A stretch of 59,727 bases of DNA from Bacteroidota bacterium (GTDB lineage Bacteria; Bacteroidota; Bacteroidia; JACPRZ01): positions 15,464 through 75,190 of the forward strand of contig JACPRZ010000001.1 in assembly GCA_016193485.1 (NCBI GenBank), read 5' to 3'. Position 1 is the stretch's first letter, and each line of letters begins with the position of its first letter. Shown in pieces: positions 26,338 through 34,545 of the stretch. The notes under the pieces were generated by a model. That model had not been told where the DNA came from and searched no databases. It saw only the letters and a list, made by a program, of their open reading frames with translations. A program made the position numbers and the translations under genes.

Positions 26338-27324
26338 ATGGAAAGTAAAAGTGAAATAGTAATTTATAAATCCGGTAATGGGCAAACATCTATTGATGTA
26401 CGCTTGGAGCAGGAAACCGTTTGGCTTACTCAGGAGCAAATTTCTGCGCTTTTTGAGCGAGAACGTAGTGTTATTACCAAGCACATTAACAATATTTTCA
26501 AAGAAAAAGAATTAGATATGAAATCAGTATGTGCAAATTTTGCACATACTGCGGAAGATGGCAAAACATATCAAACACAGTTCTACAATCTCGATGTCAT
26601 TATCTCAACGGGTTACCGTGTAAAATCAAAACGCGGAACGCAATTCCGCATTTGGGCGAACCGCATTCTGAAAGATTATTTAGTGAAGGGTTATTCGGTG
26701 AATGAAAAACGGTTGAAAGACACCACTGCCAAACTGAACGAACTCAAATCGGCTGTGAAATTATTAGGCAGTGTCATCCATAGCAAAGAAATTACTACGG
26801 ATGAAGCGAAAGGATTGATAACGGTTATAGCCGATTTTACATTTGCATTGGATGTGCTTGATAAATACGACCACGAACAGTTAACGATTTCCGGCACTGA
26901 GAAAAAAGAGAAATTCCGGATTGATTATTCATGGGCTGTAAAAGCTATTGATACTTTGCGGAAAAAATTCAAATCGTCTTCGCTGTTCGGCAAAGAAAAA
27001 GACGAATCATTCAAAAGTTCGCTTAATACCATTTACCAGACCTTTGATAAAAAAGAATTGTATCCAAGCGTGGAAGAAAAGGCAGCCCACCTGCTTTACT
27101 TTGTTGTGAAAAATCATTCCTTTGTGGACGGCAACAAGCGCATTGCTGCATTTTTGTTTGTGTGGTTCATGGAAAGAAACGGTTTGCTCTACCGCAAAGA
27201 CGGCACCAAGCGCATTGCCGATAATGCTCTCGTTGCGCTCACTCTGCTCATTGCACAAAGCAAACCGGAAGAAAAAGATATGATGATTAAAGTGATTGTG
27301 AATTTGATTAATAATAAAAATTAG
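26338..27324 (+). CDS. RhuM-Fic/Doc family protein
   Basis: 328 residues from ATG 26338 (a GTG at 26308 is also in frame). The N-terminal RhuM part has TSIDVRLEQETVWLTQEQISALFERERSVITKHI (helix-turn-helix-like), YNLDVIISTGYRVKSKRGTQFRIWANRILKDYL and a helical linker. The C-terminal ~130 residues form a Fic/Doc domain with KNHSFVDGNKRIAAF, a Doc-like variant (HxFxxxNKR) rather than the AMPylating HPFxxGNGRxxR. Family knowledge: RhuM is named from a Salmonella virulence gene; copies inside type I R-M operons are common and their role is unknown. Doc-type enzymes phosphorylate EF-Tu; whether this one does is open. The stop codon abuts repeat copy C. Confidence 0.85.
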   Translation: MESKSEIVIYKSGNGQTSIDVRLEQETVWLTQEQISALFERERSVITKHINNIFKEKELDMKSVCANFAHTAEDGKTYQTQFYNLDVIISTGYRVKSKRGTQFRIWANRILKDYLVKGYSVNEKRLKDTTAKLNELKSAVKLLGSVIHSKEITTDEAKGLITVIADFTFALDVLDKYDHEQLTISGTEKKEKFRIDYSWAVKAIDTLRKKFKSSSLFGKEKDESFKSSLNTIYQTFDKKELYPSVEEKAAHLLYFVVKNHSFVDGNKRIAAFLFVWFMERNGLLYRKDGTKRIADNALVALTLLIAQSKPEEKDMMIKVIVNLINNKN

Positions 27325-27325
27325 C

Positions 27326-27395
27326 AGTGGAGAAATTATTTACTGAAAAGGAAATTGAGGAGATGATGGAGTTGACGAGAAAATTAGTTGCGTAA
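27326..27395 (+). repeat. hsdR 3'-end repeat, copy C
   Basis: 70 bp, no gaps, 59 of 70 identical to copy A and 55 of 70 to copy B by hand count. It reads VEKLFTEKEIEEMMELTRKLVA and stop. It starts two bases after the rhuM stop and ends ten bases before the TIR-APAZ ATG. Confidence 0.85.
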
Positions 27396-27404
27396 AAATA
27401 ATAA

Positions 27405-28700
27405 ATGAGAGATTCAATTTTTATAAGTCATGCAAATCCTGAGAACAATTATTTTGCTGCTTGGTTAGCCAGCAAACTTCGTTTGCTTGGCTACAAAGTT
27501 TGGGTTGATGTCAGTGATATAAAACCCGGACAGTATTTTAACCGTGACTTTGAAAAGATAATCAAAGAAGATGCTGTAAGATTTCTTGCAGTTGTTTCAA
27601 ATGACTACATCATTAAGTCAAAACGAGACGACACAGGTGTAATGAATGAAATTCTTTGTGCAAGAACAATCAAAGAGATTGACGGTTTTATTATTCCACT
27701 TCATTATGACAGTTCTGACTTTGGTGAGTTCACAGTTGGTTTACGAGGAAGATTAGCAATTCCATTCAATGAGAATTGGGCTGATGGATTACATGAACTT
27801 GTGCAATATTTAGAGGAAGCAAACATTCCGAGAACAGAACATCAGAACAATACTATTCAGTTTTGGCACGAAGCACAAAAAATAAAATCAGAGCCAATTG
27901 AAAAGGAAGAAAAGTATTTGACTAATTGGTTTCCTGCAATCCTACCAGAACACATTTACATTCATCAACCTGAAGTTTTAATTGAAAGAGAATTTGTGCT
28001 TATGCCTTTCTCATACATTCGGGAAGGCGACAGATTAATTTCTTTCGTTTCCATAGAAACGATTCAAGGATTCACAAGAATTAGTTCAAGCCATAAGTTA
28101 CCTGTAACGGATTTGTTCAACAACGACACAATTCAAGTTGATGAAAAATTTCAACTGATTGAACCCAACAAGAAGCTTGTCAAGTTGATGAATAAAATTT
28201 TCAGAAGCAATCTTGTGAGGAAGAAAATGAGAATTTATGAGCAAGCAAATAGGAGAGAGATTTTTCATTTCCCCTACTCTCCTGAAAACAAAAAACAAGT
28301 GAGTTTGAAACAAATTGGGAAAACACGGAGAACAGTTATTGGTGTTACATCAGAGTTCACTTGGTATTTTGCTATTAGTCATGCGGCTTCAACATTTCCT
28401 TATTCCAATTTCAAAATATTTTATCATTTAGTTTTTGCCGACAACAATGGCAAACATTTAAAGTCAGACGACCAACACGAATTGAGAAGGTCTTTGCCGA
28501 GTGATTGGTTCAACAGAAAGTGGCTGGAAACATTACTTGCGATGATGTTGAAGATTTCAAATTTTGACATGGACAATCAAATTAAAATTGAAGTTGACAG
28601 CAATGTATTTTTAACCGTAAATGTTTTACCGATAGAAATTATTTCTTCAATCGGCTACAAAGAACCAACAAATGAAATTGAACCTGCAATATTACCCTGA
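27405..28700 (+). CDS. TIR-APAZ protein of a SPARTA defence system
   Basis: 431 residues. The N-terminal ~140 form a TIR domain: SIFISHANPENNYFAAWLASKL, GYKVWVDVSDIKPGQYF, FLAVVSNDYI and NEILCARTIKEIDGFIIPLHYD. E82 is in the place of the catalytic NADase Glu. The remaining ~290 residues match, in size and position, the APAZ domain that replaces the Argonaute N/L1 region. Family knowledge: TIR-APAZ and short pAgo form SPARTA, which on guide RNA-directed binding of invader DNA assembles into tetramers and depletes NAD(P)+, killing the cell. Its 3' end overlaps the pAgo gene by 29 bp. APAZ is assigned from context and length more than from motifs. Confidence 0.88.
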   Translation: MRDSIFISHANPENNYFAAWLASKLRLLGYKVWVDVSDIKPGQYFNRDFEKIIKEDAVRFLAVVSNDYIIKSKRDDTGVMNEILCARTIKEIDGFIIPLHYDSSDFGEFTVGLRGRLAIPFNENWADGLHELVQYLEEANIPRTEHQNNTIQFWHEAQKIKSEPIEKEEKYLTNWFPAILPEHIYIHQPEVLIEREFVLMPFSYIREGDRLISFVSIETIQGFTRISSSHKLPVTDLFNNDTIQVDEKFQLIEPNKKLVKLMNKIFRSNLVRKKMRIYEQANRREIFHFPYSPENKKQVSLKQIGKTRRTVIGVTSEFTWYFAISHAASTFPYSNFKIFYHLVFADNNGKHLKSDDQHELRRSLPSDWFNRKWLETLLAMMLKISNFDMDNQIKIEVDSNVFLTVNVLPIEIISSIGYKEPTNEIEPAILP

Positions 28701-30228
28701 ACCTAAATTAACTTTTGGCTACGACCAAAAGACAGCCGACCCACGGGACGGACTGATTCTTTTTGGTCCTCATGAGCCGCTATCACCGTTTAAAGTAAAG
28801 GCAGGTGTCGTTGCAACTGATGAAGGGCTTACCGCTTACAAAGAATTTGTTGAAAGAATCAATAAGCCAATCTTTTCTACCAAAACAATTTATGGTAAGA
28901 TAAAAGACGATGAAGTTGGCAGACCAAGTTTCCCAGGGTTTGAAGCGGTATTTGGTGTAAAGTGGTCTCCAATTCCAGAAATACATAAACCGCTTTTGCA
29001 AAACATCATTGACGGAAACTTAGAGGAAAAAAATAAAAAGAAACGAACACAATCATTAGTTGATTTGTATTTAGAAAGAATTGTTCGGGCAACAAATGAC
29101 GATGATGCACAGGTAAATATTTGGTTTATCGTAATTCCGAGAAATCTATATTTCAGATGCAAACCCGGTTCAGCAGGAAAAGATTTAAGTGCAGGAACAA
29201 AAAAATTTCTGATGAGTGCCCAACAAGGGCAATCATCAATTCTATTTCCCGGAGAAGAAAATTATGTTGAAGAACTTCAACGGCTTGTTGATACAAGTAG
29301 TGACTTTCATCACTTGCTGAAAGCAAGATTGATTCAGGAAAAAATTTCAACGCCAGTTCAAATCATTCTTGATTCAACGCTTCGCTTCCGTGACAAATAC
29401 AGGAATAAACCACTTGACGAAAATATGAAAGCTCATCTTGCGTGGACACAAGCAACGACTATGTATTACAAGTTTGGAAATCTACCTTGGAAACTTGCTG
29501 ATATTCGTGACGGTGTTTGTTATCTTGGTTTAGTTTTCAAAAAGACAAATCAAGTTATGAATTCGTCAACTGTTTGTAGTGCAGCACAAATGTTTTTGAA
29601 AAACGGAGACGGTTCAGTTTTCAGAGGGAACATAGGATTGTGGCAAGGGAAAAATGAAAAGGAATTTCACCTTGATGAACCTTCATCACATGATTTGCTT
29701 GCAATGGCTTTGGATGATTATAACGACAAATGGAAAAAATTTCCTGACGAACTTTTTATTCACGGGAGAGCAAAATTTTCAGACGATGAGTGGAACGGAT
29801 TTCAAAGAGCAGTCAAAGAAAGAAACGCTCCGACAAATCTTGTCGGGATTGTAATTAAAGACACAGGAGGTTTCAAACTCTTTCGTGATGTTGAGGGTGA
29901 GCCAAGCAATTATGGAGTAATGAGAGGAATGGCTTTGAAAATAAATGACAAAGAAGCATACCTCATTACAAGAGGTTTCATTCCAAGATTAAACACAGCA
30001 ACAAGTTTAGAAGTGCCAAACCCTTTACACATTCAGATAACAAGAGGCAATACCGACATAGACACCGTTTTGAAAGATGTTTTGGCTTTAACAAAGTTGA
30101 ACTACAACGCTTGCATACACGGAGACGGATTGCCTGTCACATTGCGTTTCTCTGATGTAATCGGAAGCATCTTGACAGCTACAGACAACTTCAAAACAGA
30201 GCAGAGAAAGTTTATGTATTATATCTAA
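28672..30228 (+). CDS. Short prokaryotic Argonaute (MID-PIWI) of SPARTA
   Basis: 518 residues, the usual length of short pAgos that have only MID and PIWI domains. It starts MKLNLQYYPEPKLTFGYDQKT and has the MID region around WFIVIPRNLYFRCKPG. The PIWI core is seen in LPWKLADIRDGVCYLGLVFKK, VFRGNIGLWQG, ELFIHGRAKFSDDEWNGF and NPLHIQITRGN. The first PIWI strand has GLVF where active Argonautes carry the first catalytic Asp, so it is probably cleavage-inactive, as known for short pAgos. It would use a guide RNA to find invader DNA and trigger the TIR partner. Translationally coupled to TIR-APAZ. The A+T-rich codon use is unlike the flanking hsd genes. Confidence 0.9.
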   Translation: MKLNLQYYPEPKLTFGYDQKTADPRDGLILFGPHEPLSPFKVKAGVVATDEGLTAYKEFVERINKPIFSTKTIYGKIKDDEVGRPSFPGFEAVFGVKWSPIPEIHKPLLQNIIDGNLEEKNKKKRTQSLVDLYLERIVRATNDDDAQVNIWFIVIPRNLYFRCKPGSAGKDLSAGTKKFLMSAQQGQSSILFPGEENYVEELQRLVDTSSDFHHLLKARLIQEKISTPVQIILDSTLRFRDKYRNKPLDENMKAHLAWTQATTMYYKFGNLPWKLADIRDGVCYLGLVFKKTNQVMNSSTVCSAAQMFLKNGDGSVFRGNIGLWQGKNEKEFHLDEPSSHDLLAMALDDYNDKWKKFPDELFIHGRAKFSDDEWNGFQRAVKERNAPTNLVGIVIKDTGGFKLFRDVEGEPSNYGVMRGMALKINDKEAYLITRGFIPRLNTATSLEVPNPLHIQITRGNTDIDTVLKDVLALTKLNYNACIHGDGLPVTLRFSDVIGSILTATDNFKTEQRKFMYYI

Positions 30229-30256
30229 TATTATCGAATTAGAATTTTCACCTTAT

Positions 30257-32743
30257 ATGAATGAATCTGTAGTACTCGAATTTCACCGAAAATTAACTTA
30301 TGAAAAAGTCAATGATAATTTTATTCATGAGAAGGAACTTAAAAAAAGCTACTGGCATATACTTGAGAGCATGGCAACTGATTATGCTGAATATAGAAAG
30401 CATGTGCCGAAAGTTCTATCCAGTTTAGAAACTAACAATCCTCATTCAGTCGCATACTCCATCAATTTGTTTTTTGAATTGTATGAGCAACTAATTGCTT
30501 ATCGAAAATTTCGAGCGTTTGATTTATCCGTCATGGAACATGATGCCAATGACCAAACTCTTGAAAAGATGAAACCCGTTTTTGAAAGTTCACTTTCAAA
30601 AAACAATAAGCAACGCATGTCCGAAGAGAACTTTGATATTTCCTCCTTATCTGAAAATGATAAAAAGGAAATGGCTTCTCTCATTATAAATAAACTGCAA
30701 AATGATTCTAAGAAGTTGAATTGGAATAAAGAAATGGTTGAGGTAACTCTTATGCAATTTGTTTTCCTAAGGCAAATACTTGTATCGTTAGGAAATGCAG
30801 AGTTGTTTTATCATGCGGTCGGGATTTTTTTTGATAGGTTATCTTCATCGGAATATTACCAAGCTGGTCGTGACATTGCTGAAGAGGTAATTATTTCATC
30901 CTACAAAAACGGTTTGCCGGAACTTGGTTATTTCAATTCCTTCCGTCTTTATTCTAATATTGGAAGTGTTCATGCTTCATTGCTCTACGCAAACCTCAGC
31001 ATGATTTGTATTCTTCAAAAGAAGCCGCCTTACTCAGATAAGTTTGTCAAGGAAATTATTTGGCAGGGCATAAAATTGTTCAGGAATGTTCACCTCATGC
31101 TTTGGGTAACGAAGATTTATAATGCAATACCAGTTGAGTTAAAATTTCTTGATTATGAAAGGCGCTCTCTTGACCATACATACTTTACTTCCTTATTAAC
31201 AATAAAGGAAGCAACACTTCCTGCTTTATTATTAGACTACCTTAATAAAGAAAGAGAGGAAGTAATATCAGGAGGGATTAACGAAGCACTGCCGTGGCTG
31301 CTCACTCTATACAACATTAAAAGAATTTACCCTGTTGCTGATTTTAGTGCAACAGGTCTTGGTTTTTATCTCAGCGTTTTTGAATCAATAGTTCCTACAG
31401 CAACGGTAAAAAAATACAGAGATATTATTGATGGAAATTCTGGTGACTTGAAGGGGCATTTAAAAGAGTCGTTGGTTAAATTAAATGAAACAAGAAACAG
31501 AACTGATTTTGTCTATGACAATGAGAGTGCAATCAGGATTTCAAGTCGTCTTATTGAATACAGCGTTTCGAGTAATGATGTTGCTGCCTTTTTATTATCA
31601 ATGATGCTTAAATCGGATTACAGTATCTTATTTCAGCCAAAGGAATCACTTGAACTCGCACCACTGATACTGCCCGAAATAAATATTGATTCCCTGGAAA
31701 CACTTTATGAAAATCAACCAGCGTTTTTGGAAGTATTGCCCTTTGGCGAAAACTACTCTGTAATATGGTTAGGATTTTCTGAGGGGAAAATATTTCAACT
31801 TCATTTAATAAATGGGGAGTATTCACTTTCACCACTTGCCCATTGGTCGTATGACACTTTTAAAGGATTGATTAATTCAGATTACTTTTTTGAACTTACC
31901 TTTTCAGAAAGTGTGAAGGATAAAAGTGGTGTACGCCTCATTTTGCCTGAAGAATTTAAGCACGAAGAAAAAGAAGTGGCAAACAAGTTAAGTTTTGGGA
32001 AACTTGCAATTTCGCCTAAATCTGAATCAGTTTACTTCGTAAAGGATATGGAGCTTTCAAAATATCCCCACAATCTGTTTCTTGATGAGAATGGGAATTT
32101 TATTGCGAAAAGGATTCCAGTTACAAATGTCCTTTCAACTGAATGGTTGATTCAAACAGCAGGAATTAAACCCTTGGAAAAGGACTATAGCAAATCAATT
32201 TGGATTCCAATTGAAAGTGGTGACTTTACTTTGAATTATTTGTGTAACAATATCGAAAAAACTTTACAAGAATGTTCTTTTGAAATACACAAGGAAGTTG
32301 AGTTAGCAAATCCTCTTGCTTCAGATATTAATATTATTTGTTCGCACGGTGCAAGAAATATTTCTGAAGTGCAAATCGTGTTTCAGGAAAACAATCCAAC
32401 CTACAATCTTAATTCCATAATTGGAAGAGGAAGGATTCTAATTTTCTTTGTCTGCTATTCAGGCTCAATGAAAACAGAGTTTTTCAGAAATAATATTACC
32501 TCAATGGTAAAAAGGTTTATTGCAAACGGATACGATGCAGTTATTGCACCATTCTGGGCTTTGGATGTCACAATACCTAAGTATTGGCTGCCGGAATTTT
32601 TAGATTCAATCAATAAAGGATTACCTATTGAATTATCAGTTTTCAATGCAAATAAAAAAGTAAATGAGGTTTATCCAACACCTGCTGCTTGGGCATGTTT
32701 ACATCTTTACGGTAATCCTCATATTAAAATAAACATAAAATAA
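30257..32743 (+). CDS. CHAT-domain (caspase-like) protease, possible third SPARTA gene
   Basis: 828 residues. The last ~140 form a CHAT domain: INIICSHGARN with catalytic His697, IFFVCYSGS with catalytic Cys733, then GYDAVIAPFWALD and TPAAWACLHLYGNPHIK, all at family spacing. The first ~650 residues are helical with no motif I recognise; they are not obvious TPRs. A beta-rich stretch (~480-600) precedes the protease. No signal peptide, so cytosolic. Family knowledge: CHAT proteases act in TPR-CHAT/gRAMP (Craspase), gasdermin and other abortive systems. It starts 28 bp after the short pAgo stop, so it is probably cotranscribed. A role as SPARTA effector, regulator or neighbour defence is inference. 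Confidence 0.85.
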   Translation: MNESVVLEFHRKLTYEKVNDNFIHEKELKKSYWHILESMATDYAEYRKHVPKVLSSLETNNPHSVAYSINLFFELYEQLIAYRKFRAFDLSVMEHDANDQTLEKMKPVFESSLSKNNKQRMSEENFDISSLSENDKKEMASLIINKLQNDSKKLNWNKEMVEVTLMQFVFLRQILVSLGNAELFYHAVGIFFDRLSSSEYYQAGRDIAEEVIISSYKNGLPELGYFNSFRLYSNIGSVHASLLYANLSMICILQKKPPYSDKFVKEIIWQGIKLFRNVHLMLWVTKIYNAIPVELKFLDYERRSLDHTYFTSLLTIKEATLPALLLDYLNKEREEVISGGINEALPWLLTLYNIKRIYPVADFSATGLGFYLSVFESIVPTATVKKYRDIIDGNSGDLKGHLKESLVKLNETRNRTDFVYDNESAIRISSRLIEYSVSSNDVAAFLLSMMLKSDYSILFQPKESLELAPLILPEINIDSLETLYENQPAFLEVLPFGENYSVIWLGFSEGKIFQLHLINGEYSLSPLAHWSYDTFKGLINSDYFFELTFSESVKDKSGVRLILPEEFKHEEKEVANKLSFGKLAISPKSESVYFVKDMELSKYPHNLFLDENGNFIAKRIPVTNVLSTEWLIQTAGIKPLEKDYSKSIWIPIESGDFTLNYLCNNIEKTLQECSFEIHKEVELANPLASDINIICSHGARNISEVQIVFQENNPTYNLNSIIGRGRILIFFVCYSGSMKTEFFRNNITSMVKRFIANGYDAVIAPFWALDVTIPKYWLPEFLDSINKGLPIELSVFNANKKVNEVYPTPAAWACLHLYGNPHIKINIK

Positions 32744-32746
32744 ATC

Positions 32747-32803
32747 ATGCTCACCAACCCAACACTCAAATCCCAAGTAGATGCCCTCTGGAACCGTTTC
32801 TGC
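32747..32803 (+). pseudogene. Remnant of a second hsdM 5' end
   Basis: ATG and 18 further codons read MLTNPTLKSQVDALWNRFC, against MLTDSNLKSKVDSLWNRFW of the real hsdM 98 bp later; 13 of the first 18 residues are the same. Both copies follow TAAATC. The DNA differs mainly at third positions, so this is a diverged foreign allele, not a recent duplication. It then runs into a short hairpin (CCCG...CGGG) and stops. Confidence 0.8.
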
Positions 32804-32844
32804 CTGTCCCGTTTTTTTGCGGGAGAGCGGTTAAAATATAAATC

Positions 32845-34422
32845 ATGCTAACAGACAGTAATTTAAAATCAAAAGTAGATTCCTTATGGAATAGATTCTG
32901 GTCCGGAGGAATTTCCAACCCCCTTACTGCCATTGAGCAGATGAGTTATTTAATTTTTCTCAAGCGGTTAGAAGATATGGACAACGCCCGCGCTGCTGCC
33001 GCCAAGCGGAGAAAGACCGATTTTAAATCCATCTTTGATAAATACGAGAAACTACACCCCTCTCCTATTGGAGAGGGGAAGGGGGTGAGGTGGAGTTACT
33101 GGAGCCAGTTGCCTGGCGATGAAATGCTGCGTCATGTGCGCGACACCGTGTTTGAGTTCCTTCGCAATCTCGGAAGCGAAACCAGTTCTTTCACGCAGCA
33201 CATGGAAGATGCCATGTTCACCATACCCAAAGCATCGCTCTTGCAGGAAGCCGTAAAAATTATTGACGACATGCACATCAGCGAGCAGAATATTGATGTG
33301 CAGGGCGATCTCTATGAATATTTGCTCGGACAACTTTCTACTGCCGGAAAGAACGGACAGTTCCGCACTCCGCGCCACATCATCCGCATGATGACCAAAC
33401 TCATTGACCCCAAAGCGGGCGAGCGCATCTGCGACCCGGCTGCGGGTACAGCAGGTTTTTTGGTTTCAGCATATCAGCATATTCTTGAAATGAATACTTC
33501 GGATGATATAAAAACCTATGACGAAGAGGGAATGCCGCACAATCTTATTGGTGATAAAATGGAACCGAAGTTTCACAAGTTCTTAAAAGGAACTTTGGTG
33601 GATGTGCGTAATAACTCCTCCCCTTCGGGGAGGTCGGGAGGGGTCGCACTCTCTGGTTTCGATTTTGATGCCACGATGGTGCGCATGGGAGCGATGAACC
33701 TGATGCTTCACGGAGTGGACAATCCGAATTTCAGATATGCCGATGCGCTCTCCAAACAATTTTCTGAAAAGCAATGTTACGATGTGATTCTCGCTAATCC
33801 ACCCTTCAAGGGAAGCATTGACGAGAGCGATGTGAACGAACGGTTCACCACGAAAACAAAAAAGACCGAACTGCTTTTTGTAGAACTTATTTATGATTTG
33901 CTGGTAACTGGCGGACGCGCTGCTGTAATTGTTCCCGATGGCGTGCTGTTCGGCACAAGCAACGCACATGTGGGCGTGAGGAAAATATTGGTGGACAAAT
34001 GCAAGTTGGAAGGAATTATTTCCATGCCTTCGGGTGTGTTTAAGCCATACGCGGGTGTGAGCACGGCTGTTCTCGTCTTCACCAAAGGCGGAATAACCGG
34101 CAAGGTCTGGTTTTACGATATGCAGGCGGACGGATTTTCATTGGATGACAAGCGCCAGAAAATTTCCGACAACGATATTCCCGACATAATAAAGGAGTTT
34201 GCAGTTGGCAGTAAGCAGTTGGCAAGAAATAAAAACAAGAAAGTTGTTGTCGTGAATGTTGATGAGATAAAGAAAAACAAATACGACTTGAGCATTAGCC
34301 GCTACAAACCCGTTGAACACAAACCCGTGCAATATGAAAAGCCCGGAGCGCTGATGGATAAAGTGCTGATGCTGGAAGAAGAAATTGCAGAGTATGTGAG
34401 AACGATTAAGAAAAGTGTGTGA
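32845..34422 (+). CDS. hsdM: Type I DNA methyltransferase subunit M
   Basis: 525 residues. The N-terminal helical HsdM domain (LWNRFWSGGISNPLTAIEQMSYLIFLKRLED) is followed by the N6-adenine methyltransferase core. The SAM motif is D197-PAAGTAGFLVSAY and the catalytic motif is ILA-N318-PPF. QFRTPRHIIRMM before motif I is typical. Role: methylates adenines at sites set by HsdS and protects host DNA from HsdR. Three repeats are translated in frame: a palindrome at 33057 (HPSPIGEGKGVRW), another at 33616 (NSSPSGRSGGVAL), and a GCAGTTGGCA repeat at 34199 (AVGSKQLA). All fall in places expected to be loops. It is separated from hsdR by ~7 kb of cargo. Confidence 0.93.
   Translation: MLTDSNLKSKVDSLWNRFWSGGISNPLTAIEQMSYLIFLKRLEDMDNARAAAAKRRKTDFKSIFDKYEKLHPSPIGEGKGVRWSYWSQLPGDEMLRHVRDTVFEFLRNLGSETSSFTQHMEDAMFTIPKASLLQEAVKIIDDMHISEQNIDVQGDLYEYLLGQLSTAGKNGQFRTPRHIIRMMTKLIDPKAGERICDPAAGTAGFLVSAYQHILEMNTSDDIKTYDEEGMPHNLIGDKMEPKFHKFLKGTLVDVRNNSSPSGRSGGVALSGFDFDATMVRMGAMNLMLHGVDNPNFRYADALSKQFSEKQCYDVILANPPFKGSIDESDVNERFTTKTKKTELLFVELIYDLLVTGGRAAVIVPDGVLFGTSNAHVGVRKILVDKCKLEGIISMPSGVFKPYAGVSTAVLVFTKGGITGKVWFYDMQADGFSLDDKRQKISDNDIPDIIKEFAVGSKQLARNKNKKVVVVNVDEIKKNKYDLSISRYKPVEHKPVQYEKPGALMDKVLMLEEEIAEYVRTIKKSV
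33057..33092 (+). repeat. 36-bp in-frame palindromic element in hsdM
   Basis: CCCCTCTCCT...GGAGAGGGG plus AAGGGGGTGAGGTG, 33 of 36 bases identical to 24909-24944 in hsdR. Read here in the next frame (PSPIGEGKGVR). Confidence 0.85.
33616..33645 (+). repeat. Second in-frame GC palindrome in hsdM
   Basis: CTCCCCTTCGGGGAG followed by GTCGGGAGGGGTCGC. Translated SSPSGRSGGVA between motif blocks. Confidence 0.75.
34199..34228 (+). repeat. GCAGTTGGCA-type repeat inside hsdM
   Basis: GCAGTTGGCAGTAAGCAGTTGGCA-like tract read as AVGSKQLA. The same motif forms the non-coding tracts at 47611-47700 and 57107-57175. Confidence 0.6.
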
Positions 34423-34430
34423 GAAACTTA

Positions 34431-34526
34431 TCACAAATTGTGACCTTAGAAAAAAATAATATTTTATCTTGAGGTCACAAATTGTTACCTCAAGATTTCA
34501 AACGGTGGTATCACAAATTGTGATAC
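34431..34526. promoter_or_regulatory. Triple TCACAAATTGTGA operator array
   Basis: TCACAAATTGTGA at 34431-34443; TCACAAATTGTTA at 34475-34487 inside a longer palindrome with arms ATCTTGAGGT/ACCTCAAGAT; and GTATCACAAATTGTGATAC at 34508-34526. All lie between hsdM and the ORF6N gene, the last 20 bp before its ATG. Probably binding sites for the ORF6N protein or another regulator. Confidence 0.65.
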
Positions 34527-34545
34527 AAAAAAAAAATAAAAAACG

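Noticed and set aside
30257..32743. TPR-CHAT of type III-E CRISPR
   Set aside because: The CHAT domain is clear, but no gRAMP/Cas7-11 gene or CRISPR array lies in the window and the N-terminal part shows no obvious TPR pattern.
34431..34526. Possible short CRISPR array
   Set aside because: Only three repeats of 13-19 bp, each palindromic, with unequal spacing and no cas genes; they are operator-like.
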